DNA from: Diplolepis rosae | Lineage: Eukaryota; Arthropoda; Insecta; Hymenoptera; Diplolepididae | Direction: 5' to 3' | Assembly (NCBI GenBank): GCA_030998225.1 | Contig: JAPYXD010000695.1 | Span: 1,655,001-1,719,000, forward strand | DNA length: 64,000 bases | Part shown: piece by piece, positions 37,073-46,150 of the stretch | How the letters are laid out: each line of letters starts with the position of its first letter | Numbering within the stretch: the stretch's first letter is position 1 | Notes under the pieces: model-generated | The model's database searches: none | The model's input: the letters and a program-made list of their open reading frames with translations, nothing else | What the model was told of the DNA's origin: nothing | Translations under genes and position numbers: made by a program

Positions 37073-37295
37073 CGCTCTCTAAATCTGAATCAGTCAAATT
37101 TTCACTGATTGAATCAGTGATTTTCCTTTTCACTAATTCATCAGTGAAAAATATTTTTCACTGTCAAATCAGTCAATTTTCACTGAAATAATCAGTGAAA
37201 TTTGACTGATTTACAGTAACCTCTTTTTAGATATTTGAATCAGTCAAATTTCACTGATTATCAGTAGATTTTGACTGATTAAAATTTAGAGAGCG
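37073..37295. mobile_element. 223-bp miniature element with CGCTCTCTAAAT ends
   Basis: It begins CGCTCTCTAAATCTGAATCA and ends with the reverse complement CTGATTAAAATTTAGAGAGCG, giving an inverted repeat of about 27 bp. The interior is built from AATCAGT and CACTGATT words in both orientations (AATCAGTGAAATTTGACTGA and relatives), so it could fold almost end to end. Non-coding. Typical of a miniature inverted-repeat element; family not identified. Confidence 0.75.
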
Positions 37296-38076
37296 GTTAA
37301 AATACTCGCTTCATTCAAAAAAATTCTTTAAATATTTAAGCAATATACGGTTGAACAAACGGTTAGTTTGAATCGTAGAAATTAATTTTCTTATTGTAAT
37401 GTAGCCGATTTTGAAAGGCTCTTTTGTTATCTAGAATTTTTTATGTCTTTATATTTGAAGACAATTGAATCCGAAGACCAAAGCAATCAATTGACTATGA
37501 GAGTTGATCGTTGACGGTTAATAGGTTGCTGTACCAGTAGGTCAGGTGGGGGTGGATGAAACATTGGGGTGAACCACCCCCGTGTAACCCTCCCTTTGAT
37601 AATAGCATTATGACGCCTGATTGTGGAAATAAACACACGATCGCATGGAATGACATACGCATAAATGGGCAACGCGTTTGCACGTGGCGTGAACTACCTC
37701 GCGGTTCATTAAGCCGCTTTAACGCATCCCAGTAATAATTAATGACCAGTCAATTGATCATTTCTTTCGTCTGTGAATCGTGATTTTATGCTGCGAAAAT
37801 TATTAACGTAAATTAATTCGCATTAATAACCTTGATGAACAACAATTTAATTACCTCCGTTCTGATATTGAATCAGATACGTAATAATTTGTGCATCATG
37901 TAATTCAAATTCTTTTCTAAATTTAATTAGTCCGTATATGATTTTATCCTAATGGAAGAATAATGATATTCCATCTTAAAACTTTTACTTCTATTTTCAA
38001 ATTTTATTTCCCTGATATTATAAATTATAAAAGATACGAGAAAACGTTATGATATAAAATTCTTCAATACAAAAAA
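37296..38076. other. unassigned region with regulatory-like stretch
   Basis: 37500-37810 is less AT-rich and non-repetitive, with a GCACGTGG E-box (about 37680), TAATTAATGACC and several ATTAAT words. This is a candidate conserved non-coding stretch (inference). 37995-38100 resembles an inner unit of dispersed repeat C (GATACGAGAAAACGTTATGA then TCTACAAATTTA) and forms the target site of the PLE pair. Confidence 0.35.
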
Positions 38077-38181
38077 ATCTACAAATTTATTTTGTAGATA
38101 TGTTGTTACCGGTATTATAATTTGAACATTAAAGTGAATGGCCTTTCCGGTTTTGTAAAATTGTTTTATTTTTAAAAGTAC

Positions 38182-38219
38182 GTCAACGTTTCGACCGATT
38201 TTTCGGTCCTTATCAAGAC
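38182..38219 (-). ncRNA. hammerhead-ribozyme-like motif, PLE 1 left copy
   Basis: Read on the minus strand, this is identical in its core to the right-copy motif at 40625-40662: TTGATAA, a 6-bp helix II (GACCGA / TCGGTC), GAAA, then C and GTT, with a 3-bp helix I (GTC/GAC). PLEs of animals are known to carry minimal hammerhead motifs near their 3' ends. Activity is not established. C3 and G8 of the consensus are both changed (see the right copy). Confidence 0.55.
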
Positions 38220-38916
38220 TATAAAAAGGAAATACAAAATGAATATATATAAAAATTTTTGAAAAATTATGAATATAATAAAGAGATAATATTTATATAA
38301 TAAAAAGATTTTGTTTTTTCAATATAATATATAAAATTAAGAGAAGATAAAAGAGAGAAAGAATAATAATAATAATAAACATACCGTGGATGACATATTT
38401 AGTATTTTACTTCCATTCATATTGTTTGATGATTGGTTAAATTTAAAAAAATCCAAGTTTAAAGGCATAAAAATATGTAGTAAAATTATCATCATAGCAT
38501 ATTAGTTACTATGAGAGTTCGTTAAAATTTTTAAAAATTTTTGTTAGGATAACTGGTGTCAACCTTTTTAGGTTATATTGATCGATAACGACACCTATAA
38601 AATAAATATATAAGAGATAAATTTGAATTAAATTATGTAAAGAAATTTTTTGAAATATTAGTTACTTACAAGCAGTTTCCATTATTTATACGTTATTGTT
38701 ACATATTATTAAAAATTTTATATTACACAAAACTTTGGAAGTAAAATGTCTCCACAATTGTTCATTTGGCTATCGTAGCGTTGTTGATGTTATGGTGTGT
38801 TCTCAAGAAAATTAATATGTAATATATAGGCTATTGGTAACATTCAATGGTAATTTTTGAAATTTATGAAATTATACAATTAAAAAGATTAGAAAAGATA
38901 AGAGAAAGTAGAAAAG

Positions 38917-39483
38917 TTATGTTATGGATTTTATTATATTATTATAAATGGCACTTAGATTTTCAATATCTGTTTTGTAATTAATAGAAAAATTTTCTTT
39001 TTGAATATAAATCATTTCTAAAATTAATCGTTTTTTTAAAATATTTTCTGTATCTAAAATTTTAGTATTTTTAAAATCAAAGGAATGTTTGTAAGAAGTA
39101 GCATGTTCTGCAAGTGCAGTTTTGTTATCTTTATTTTTAACAGATCTAGCATGTTCTAGTAATCTATTGTGTAAGAATCTGCAAGTTTGTCCAATATATT
39201 TTTTGTTGCATTGAATGCAGTTAATTTCATAAATGACATTATATTTAAATTTTTTTTGTGTTCTATCTTTAATTGTTGGAAATAATTTTTTTTGGAAAGA
39301 GTTTTCTATTGTAAAGACAATTTGAAGTTTAGTTTTTTTAAAGATTCTGCATAGCTGTTCTAGAAAATTTTGAATATATGGAAAAGTTATGACTTTTCTA
39401 CTTTCTTTGTGATCTATATTATAAATTTCACATACTTGTAAAGTAGAAAAGTCATAACTTTTCCATATATTCAAAATTTTCAA
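38917..39483 (-). CDS. PLE 1 left copy: C-terminal GIY-YIG endonuclease fragment
   Basis: Partial gene of a Penelope-like retroelement, 188 codons open. Residues from about 28 on are PLE-like: KVITFPYIQNF is the linker after the reverse transcriptase. Then comes the GIY-YIG nuclease with VIYEI (83-87), a C89-x2-C92 pair, YIGQT (96-100), R107 and H111 in NRLLEH, H127 and H133 as likely further metal ligands, and E156 in the LILEM helix as the likely catalytic Glu. The nuclease nicks the target during insertion. The first ~14 residues read back across the loop into the other copy and are an artefact, so the Met is not a real start. The reverse transcriptase itself is missing through 5' truncation. 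Confidence 0.8.
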   Translation of the reverse strand: MKILNIWKSYDFSTLQVCEIYNIDHKESRKVITFPYIQNFLEQLCRIFKKTKLQIVFTIENSFQKKLFPTIKDRTQKKFKYNVIYEINCIQCNKKYIGQTCRFLHNRLLEHARSVKNKDNKTALAEHATSYKHSFDFKNTKILDTENILKKRLILEMIYIQKENFSINYKTDIENLSAIYNNIIKSIT

Positions 39484-39926
39484 GAACAGCTATGCAGAAT
39501 CTTTAAAAAAACTAAACTTCAAATTGTCTTTACAATAGAAAACTCTTTCCAAAAAAATTATTTCCAACAATTAAAGATAGAACACAAAAAAAATTTAAAT
39601 ATAATGTCATTTATGAAATTAACTGCATTCAATGCAACAAAAAATATATTGGACAAACTTGCAGATTCTTACACAATAGATTACTAGAACATGCTAGATC
39701 TGTTAAAAATAAAGATAACAAAACTGCACTTGCAGAACATGCTACTTCTTACAAACATTCCTTTGATTTTAAAAATACTAAAATTTTAGATACAGAAAAT
39801 ATTTTAAAAAAACGATTAATTTTAGAAATGATTTATATTCAAAAAGAAAATTTTTCTATTAATTACAAAACAGATATTGAAAATCTAAGTGCCATTTATA
39901 ATAATATAATAAAATCCATAACATAA
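39440..39926 (+). pseudogene. PLE 1 right copy: frameshifted GIY-YIG endonuclease fragment
   Basis: Mirror copy of the left-arm gene. An A run after TCTTTCC has seven A (39551-39557), whereas the left copy has eight (T run 39286-39293), so the frame breaks just before the nuclease domain. After the slip, the second frame reads the same nuclease (NVIYEINCIQCNKKYIGQT, then the LLEH and LILEM segments) and ends in TAA at 39924-39926. Otherwise the two arms are nearly identical by eye, so the break is recent or happened at insertion. Confidence 0.8.
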
Positions 39927-40624
39927 CTTTTCTACTTTCTCTTATCTTTTCTAATCTTTTTAATTGTATAATTTCATAAATTTCAAAAATTACCATTGAA
40001 TGTTACCAATAGCCTATATATTACATATTAATTTTCTTGAGAACACACCATAACATCAACAACGCTACGATAGCCAAATGAACAATTGTGGAGACATTTT
40101 ACTTCCAAAGTTTTGTGTAATATAAAATTTTTAATAATATGTAACAATAACGTATAAATAATGGAAACTGCTTGTAAGTAACTAATATTTCAAAAAATTT
40201 CTTTACATAATTTAATTCAAATTTATCTCTTATATATTTATTTTATAGGTGTCGTTATCGATCAATATAACCTAAAAAGGTTGACACCAGTTATCCTAAC
40301 AAAAAATTTTTAAAAATTTTAACGACCTCTCATAGTAACTAATATGCTATGATGATAATTTTACTACATATTTTTATGCCTTTAAACTTGGATTTTTTTA
40401 AATTTAACCAATCATCAAACAATATGAATGGAAGTAAAATACTAAATATGTCATCCACGGTATGTTTATTATTATTATTATTCTTTCTCTCTTTTATCTT
40501 CTCTTAATTTTATATATTATATTGAAAAAACAAAATCTTTTTATGATATAAATATTATCTCTTTACTATATTCATAATTTTTCAAAAATTTTTATATATA
40601 TTCATTTTGTATTTCCTTTTTATA

Positions 40625-40662
40625 GTCTTGATAAGGACCGAAAAATCGGTCGAAACGTTGAC
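40625..40662 (+). ncRNA. hammerhead-ribozyme-like motif, PLE 1 right copy
   Basis: The order of parts fits a type I hammerhead with minimal helix III: helix I strand GTC, core TTGATAA (40628-40634), helix II GACCGA..TCGGTC, GAAA (40652-40655), C, cleavage triplet GTT, helix I strand GAC. The consensus core is CUGAUGA. Here C3 is U and G8 is A, a change that would keep a 3-8 pair. One extra G sits at the base of helix II. Helix III would be only ACGU, so cleavage in cis looks weak and a dimer form is conceivable. Location at the PLE 3' end supports the call. Confidence 0.55.
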
Positions 40663-40754
40663 GTACTTTTAAAAATAAAACAACTTTACAAAACCGGAAA
40701 GGCCATTCACTTTAATGTTCAATCTACAAATTTATATCGCAAAATTTTTTTATA

Positions 40755-41195
40755 AATTGTATTTTTTTCTCATGCATGCACAGAAATAGCTACTTTTTTT
40801 ATCTGAAACGCTGGAAGAAAATCCCCTTTTTAGGGTACACACGAAAAATGCGGGAGTTATCAATAATTCCCGTGGGAATTATCAATAACTCCCGCATATG
40901 GGGGAACAATTGCGTGATTTGCGTTAGTAGCCTGAGTTTTTCGTTATTTTTGCACCATCAAGTGTTGCCATCAAGTGTTGCCATCTAGTGGACCAAAAAG
41001 TAAGTTCGTTGCGAAAACTTGAAAGTATGGGCAGTCAACTTCATCGTTGTGAAAACCTAAAATTCTGCGCAAAATTGTCTCTGTCGAATCTTCTGACTGA
41101 CATTTTTCGTGTGTACCCCAAAAAGGGAATTTCCTTCCCGCGTTTCAGGCAAAAGAGTGACCATTTCTGTGATGCATCAGAAAAAATAAAAAATG
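40755..41195. mobile_element. foldback miniature element with ~95-bp arms
   Basis: The left arm (40755-40850) and right arm (41095-41195) are reverse complements: landmarks GCACAGAAATAG, CTGAAACGC..GGAAG, TCCCCTTTTT and GGGTACACACGAAAAATG. The interior begins with its own palindrome, CGGGAGTTATCAATAATTCC then GGAATTATCAATAACTCCCG (40851-40895). Open frames here are not supported as genes. No target duplication defined. Confidence 0.65.
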
Positions 41196-41298
41196 CTACG
41201 CGTGAGGAAGAGGATGATTCTCACTCGTTTTCGCGCCCTCGCTTCGCTCATACGCCACTTCACACTCGTCAGAATCATTATCTTCCTCCCTTGTAGCA
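41193..41298. repeat. hairpin adjoining the foldback
   Basis: ATGCTACGCGTGAGGAAGAG then GATGATTCTCACTCG is mirrored by CTCGTCAGAATCATTATCTT then CCTCCCTTGTAGCAT. The loop holds CCCTCGCTTCGCTCATACG, a CGCTTYGCTC word that also occurs in family A and, in variant form, near the ends of repeat C. Confidence 0.55.
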
Positions 41299-42102
41299 TA
41301 AATATCTATCGAATGCAAAATTGTTCAATTCAATAAGGTCTACAAATATAAAATAATCCCGCCATAAATCGAAGGATTAAACAGCCAAACTTGTTTGCCA
41401 CGGTTTTTCACATAAGAAAGTGGGGAAAGGCAAATTTGAGAAAAAATGGATAACGTAATTTATGAATTATTTCTGAGGAAAAATTTGGAAATATGGTGAG
41501 AAAATAGTATCACTTAATACTGAAACGGTTCCTTAGAAGTAATACGTTCTTTTCTATATTTAACTTGTTCTTCGTTAAACGTTTCTTTGGGAAACGCCTT
41601 AGAGCAATGCAAGAGCAACAGGTACTTTCGACTGGAATGCATCCAATAGGTCCGCCTCAGAATCTTCGCTATTTGATCGGTTTCGATAGGACCAATACGT
41701 GCGTAATGTAGCTACGAGAGGGACAGGCTATTGAATGTGTGTCTGTATGACGATGTATGTTCATGTATTTAGGTAACAAGGTCAGCGTGCCAGCCATGTC
41801 GAAGGGGGTAGTCACCCTTCCTTTCGATATCGCTTTGATAATGTTATTGCGTCACTCTACTGATCACATCAATTGCTAGTCAGGAAAAAGTCATTGAGTC
41901 AAGCAACCATAGTGACGTTTTTCATGAAGAAATTCATCATATCTTCAATTCAAGGTTACTATACTATGTCCATAATACAAGGATGTTTGATATTGACGTG
42001 ATATTTCTATGAGAGGTCGCCACTAATAACAAACAACTATCATTGTTGACAAGTTCCATCCTCCAAACCTCTTCTGTCAAAATTTGAGCCAAATCCATTA
42101 AT
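41299..42102. other. unassigned region with regulatory-like stretch
   Basis: The first ~50 bp resemble inner units of repeat C (AATAAGGTCTACAAATAT). 41560-41880 is non-repetitive and less AT-rich. It includes CTTTGATAATGTTATTGCGTC, close to CTTTGATAATAGCATTATGAC in the similar-looking stretch at 37594. Conserved non-coding DNA is possible; no gene. Confidence 0.3.
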
Positions 42103-43228
42103 TACACTCTAAAAAAAAGTCTATCCATAGTGAAATTACGTTCTTTTCAGAATGCATCCATTGAAACTAAGCATATTCCTTTTGTCTACCAACAGAATCT
42201 TTTTCCTGTCACAAAACTCATCTGTGAGATGCAAAAAGAAAATATTTTTAGCAATGAACGATTTTTTTTGACTCTGAAAAGAAATCCTCTAATTATGTAA
42301 GGATTGCATTTCTAGACTAGGAGACAAAGTGCGCCTGTGCATTAGTGAGTGTACATCGTCTGGTGCTAATCTGTTCACAGATATTTTGTCAGTACGGTGC
42401 CAACTACGAAGAATATATTTATTTATGATCAAAATCAATTAACGAAATCAAATAATGGTTTTTTACAAATTATTAGGAATCCCAGAGTGCGGCGTAGAAA
42501 TTTTGAAAGGTACGTATACCAAAACAAACAATTTTGATCCGCATAACCTTATTTTTCATTGCTTCTGATGCTTCTGATGACAATGCAAAGATATACCTAA
42601 AATATCCTTGTGACAGCTACACATTTTTTTCCGTAAAACAGTTTCGTATATGTATAATTTTTTATACAATTTATTCATTTTATGAAATATACAGTTGTTT
42701 TTTATTTGTAGAAAAATATTTTGATTCGAAATTATTAGTAAAATGTTTACTATAGAATTTATTGTGAAATTTAAAATGCAACAAAGTTTAAAAATAATTT
42801 TGTAACACTTTTTCAACATTATATATTTAATAGACCATGGACTTTCAATTTTATACGTATTGGAAAATTTGTAATGTAAGCAAAGTTATATCTTAAAATT
42901 TCTTTAAGCTGAAATCTAAGACGGGTCGTTATTATATTATTGAAAATGATCGATTGAATATTGGGATTTGTCAAAGTTTGGCTTGTGTACATTTCTTATA
43001 GGTTATATCATAGAATTTGTTTTCTTTTAACATCGAAATTATACTTCCTTCGTACGACAAAGAATTTTATTTCCAGACCAAAGGAAAAACTTTGGCAGTA
43101 AAATGATAGCACTTAAAACGAAAATACTTCAACTGTTAGAGGATTTCCTCTTATGCCAATTTTGAGTAGAAAATCCATTCATAGTGAACGGAATTTTTCG
43201 ACAGTCAATATTCCGTTTTTAGAGTGTA
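42103..43228. mobile_element. possible TA-flanked element with CACTCTAAAA ends
   Basis: TACACTCTAAAAA (42103) and TTTTTAGAGTGTA (ending 43228) are inverted and have TA at the outer edge, about 1.1 kb apart. CCATAGTGAA near the left end and TTCATAGTGAA near the right end also correspond. The inside is AT-rich without a recognisable transposase. The terminal repeat is short, so chance cannot be excluded. Confidence 0.35.
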
Positions 43229-43292
43229 GTTTACAAGTTACAGTGTCTGAAAGCAACCAACCTCAGAATTTTTTGCAAAGATAGAAAAAAGT

Positions 43293-44282
43293 GAATTTCG
43301 TGTGTTGATAAAACACTACCTTTTGCGTGAAAAAACCTTATCAGAAATCAAGGCTTAAGCTCGATAAATATTATTCGGACTCTGCTACATCGTATGTAAT
43401 GGTTCAGAAATGGTCCACCGAATTTCATTGTAGTCGTATGAGCACAGACACCATTTCAAGTCCAGTTCGTCCAAATGAGATCACTACACCAGGAATGATC
43501 AATAAAATCCATGGTATTGTTTTGTATACTGAGCGTGTGGTCAATATTTTGCATACACATTTGTGCATAAGAAAGCTCTGTTCAAGATAGGTTCCGCGAT
43601 TGCTCACAGTCGACCAAATACGCATTCGTGTGACCATTTCGGAGCATAATTTGGCCTATTTTAACTGCAATCCGTAAGAGTTTTTACGTCGATCTGTGAC
43701 GATGGATGAAACATGGATCCACCACTATACTCCGGAATCACAAGAAGGATAAAAACAGTGAGTTAAACCTAGTGAAAGTGCACCAAAGCGTCCCAAAACG
43801 CAACAATCGGCTGGAAAAGTTATGGCTGGTGCTTTTGTGATGCACATGGAGTAATCTTTATCGACTACCTTGAGAAAGGAAGAACGATTACTGGAGCATA
43901 TTATGATGCATTATTGGATCGATTAGTTGACGCAATCAGGAAGAAACGGCCACATTTGAAAAAGAAAAAAATCCTTTTTCATGATGACAATGTACTATTT
44001 CACACATCGAACATTGCACAAGCAAAAAAGCATGAATTGGGTTTCGAATCGCTTCCGCATCCACCGTATTCTCTAGACCTGGCCCCCAGCGACTATTAGC
44101 TGTTCCCGAACTTCAAGAGACGGCTGTGTGATAGGCGTTTTGAGTCGAACGAAGAAGTTGAATCGGAAATAGAAGGGTATTTTGGAGGTTTTGACAAATC
44201 GTATTATTTGGAAGGCATATAAAAGTTGAAAGATCGTCGGACTTGTTGTATTGTGCTAAAAGAAGAGTACATTGAAAAATAA
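43293..44282 (+). pseudogene. decayed mariner transposase (D,D34D)
   Basis: Reads as a mariner transposase across most of its length with frame breaks. N-terminal EFRVLIKHYFLREKTLSEIK leads into the HTH (…SYVMVQKWSTEFH…). A damaged middle follows (about 43560-43680), then TMDETWIHHYTPES with the first catalytic Asp (about 43705), FIDYLEKGRTITGAYYDAL, FHDDNV with the second Asp, and LAPSDY with the third. I count 34 residues between the last two, which is the mariner signature. An in-frame TAG (44097-44099) follows DY where mariners have Phe or Trp. The C-terminus ends EEYIEK. Relatives occur in insects and as the transposase part of primate SETMAR. Inverted repeats not found; dead copy. Confidence 0.85.
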
Positions 44283-44364
44283 AACCGATTTTCGTTAAAA
44301 AAATAAATTCTTGTTCATTTTATCACGTTAATATCAAATATCCTAGTATATTCTTATATGCTGC

Positions 44365-44650
44365 ATTTAACTGTACTTTACTGTACTGTACTGTACTTTA
44401 ATGTACTCTGCCGTCCTGCAGAGTACAGCATTGTACTGTACTGTACTACACTACACTGCACTGCTCTATACTGCTATTTACTGTACCGTACTGCAGAGAT
44501 CTACAATGTATTGCAATAAACTATACTGTATAGCACTGAAATGTACTGTACTGAATAGCACAGCATTGTACTGCAATGCATAGAATAACCCTATACTGTA
44601 CTGCACTGCAATGTTCTGTATTGCAGTGCTCTGTACTGTAATGTAATGTA
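44365..44650. repeat. ACTGT-type simple repeat, left segment
   Basis: Dense, degenerate TACTG/ACTGT/CTGCA words (CTGTACTGTACTGTACTT and similar). It continues on the right side of the mariner element at 45955-46150, so one repeat tract was split by the insertion. Short frames of Tyr/Cys/Thr/Leu here are simple-sequence artefacts. Confidence 0.85.
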
Positions 44651-45953
44651 AACGGTTTTCCAATAGGGACATAACAATTTCGTATCTTTATATGAACGCA
44701 CCCTTAAACTTTTTTAATGAGCTGTCAATGTCAAAATGTTAGTTAAAGTCAACATTTTCATCATGGTAAAGTTCACGAACCAGCAATGTTTGGAAATTAT
44801 TAAAAATTACTACCGAAATTCTGAGACGGTGGTCGCAACTTTAAGAGCGCTTACTCCAATTTTCGGCCGTAACAATCGTCCCACCCGACAGGCTGTGCGT
44901 GCTATAGTGGATAAATTTGAGACCAAATTTACACTATTGGACGTTCCGGTGCCAAAAAGATGTCGTATTGCTCGAAGCGAAGAAATAATCGCAGCCATAA
45001 GTGCATCGATTCAAAATGAGCCAAATCAGTCGATTCCACGACGTTCTCAAGAATTGGGCATCGCTCAAACGACACTGTGGCGTATTATGCGAAAATATCT
45101 TGGCCTACATGCTTTCAAAATTAAATTGACTCAAGAACTAAAGCCACTTGATCATTTGAAACGCCGAAACTTCTCCAATTGGGCTCTGGCAAAGCTTGAA
45201 GAAAATGAAGAATTTCATCGAAAAATCATCTTCAGCGATGAAGCTCATTTCTGGCTCAATGGCTTTGTTAATAAGAAAAATATGCGTTATTGGTCAGCAA
45301 CAAACCCAAATGTGCTTCTTGAGACACCGTTGTATCCGCAAAAAGTGACTGTTTGGTGCGGTTTTCATGCCGGAGGTGTGATTATGCCGTATTTTTTCGT
45401 GATGAAAACAACCGTCATGTTACCGTGAATGGAGAGCGCTATCGTGCTATGTTGGAAGATTATTTGTGGCCAGAATTGGATGAACTTGAGATCAACGATA
45501 TGTGGTTTCAACAAGACGGTGCCACTAGCCACACAGCACGCGTCACAATCGATTTATTGAAAGGCAAATTCGGTGAACGTGTTATTTCGAGAAATGGTCC
45601 GGTCGAATGGCCGCCTCGTTAATGCGATCTAACGCCATTGAATTTATTTTAATGGGGCTATATCAAGTCACTGGTATATGCCAACAAGCCAGCAACTTTA
45701 GACGACCTCAAAGACAACATCCAACGCGAAATTGCCAACGTTCCGGTCGAAATGTGTGCCAGAGTGGTGGAAAACTGGGTCCAAAGAATCGACCGCTGTA
45801 AACGGGCTCGTGGTGGTCATATGACCGATATCGAATTTCATTCATAAAATGTAATGCTTGCACTACACCCACAATAAATTTGAACTCAACATCTCAAATA
45901 TTTCTGTGTTTTATTCATAGATAAAATTGTTATGTCCCTATTGGAAAACCCTT
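44651..45953 (+). mobile_element. 1303-bp mariner-type element with intact inverted repeats
   Basis: Terminal inverted repeats of about 28 bp: the left end AACGGTTTTCCAATAGGGAC then ATAACAATTT, and the right end the reverse complement of AAGGGTTTTCCAATAGGGAC then ATAACAATTT. TA lies outside both ends (44649-44650 and 45954-45955). Length and structure fit an otherwise complete mariner/Tc1-superfamily transposon. Its single gene is disabled (see 44763-45847). The insertion splits an ACTGT-type simple repeat. Confidence 0.9.
44763..45847 (+). pseudogene. mariner/Tc1-superfamily transposase, near full length, disabled
   Basis: Start chosen at MVKFTNQQCLEIIKNYYRNS, a typical beginning for these insect transposases with an N-terminal HTH (DUF4817-type), followed by a second HTH (IPRRSQELGIAQTTLWRIMR). 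The catalytic core shows FSDEAHFWLNG (first Asp), then after a one-base loss in a T run (45392-45397) the other frame continues DENNRHVTVNGERYRAMLED, WFQQDGATSHTARVT (second Asp) and CDLTPLNLF (third Asp; about 36 residues between by my count). Two further stops, TAA at 45620-45622 and TAA at 45650-45652, interrupt the core. The tail ends DIEFHS. Three lesions and intact ends mean a fairly young, dead copy. Confidence 0.9.
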
Positions 45954-45954
45954 T

Positions 45955-46150
45955 ACTATACTGTACTGTAAAACACTATATGTCACTGTTCTATACTGCA
46001 ATTTACTGTACCTTACTGTAGAAAATAGCACTGTATTGTACTGAAATGTACTTCACTGTACTATACTGAACTGAATTGCAATGCACCGTGTTGCAATGTA
46101 CTGCACTCTACTGTACTTTAATATAATGTAATGTACTACATTATGTTACT
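45955..46150. repeat. ACTGT-type simple repeat, right segment
   Basis: Continuation of the tract at 44365-44650, with the same degenerate TACTG/ACTGCA words, fading out near 46150. Confidence 0.8.

Larger units (their letters stand above)
38077..40735. mobile_element. head-to-head pair of 5'-truncated Penelope-like elements (PLE 1)
   Basis: A near-perfect palindrome: left arm 38122-39403, 36-bp loop 39404-39439, right arm 39440-40722. Each arm is the 3' part of a PLE (end of reverse transcriptase linker, GIY-YIG endonuclease, 3' UTR with hammerhead-like motif), with 3' ends outward. ATCTACAAATTTAT occurs at 38077-38090 and 40722-40735, a 14-bp target duplication. On the left, 31 nt (38091-38121) separate duplication and arm; on the right there is none. 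PLEs are retroelements that use a GIY-YIG nuclease and often sit in inverted or partial tandem arrangements. The insertion lies inside a fragment of dispersed repeat C. Confidence 0.85.

Noticed and set aside
44401..44672. Tyr/Cys/Thr/Leu-rich frames
   Set aside because: Simple ACTGT-type repeat read as protein on both strands.
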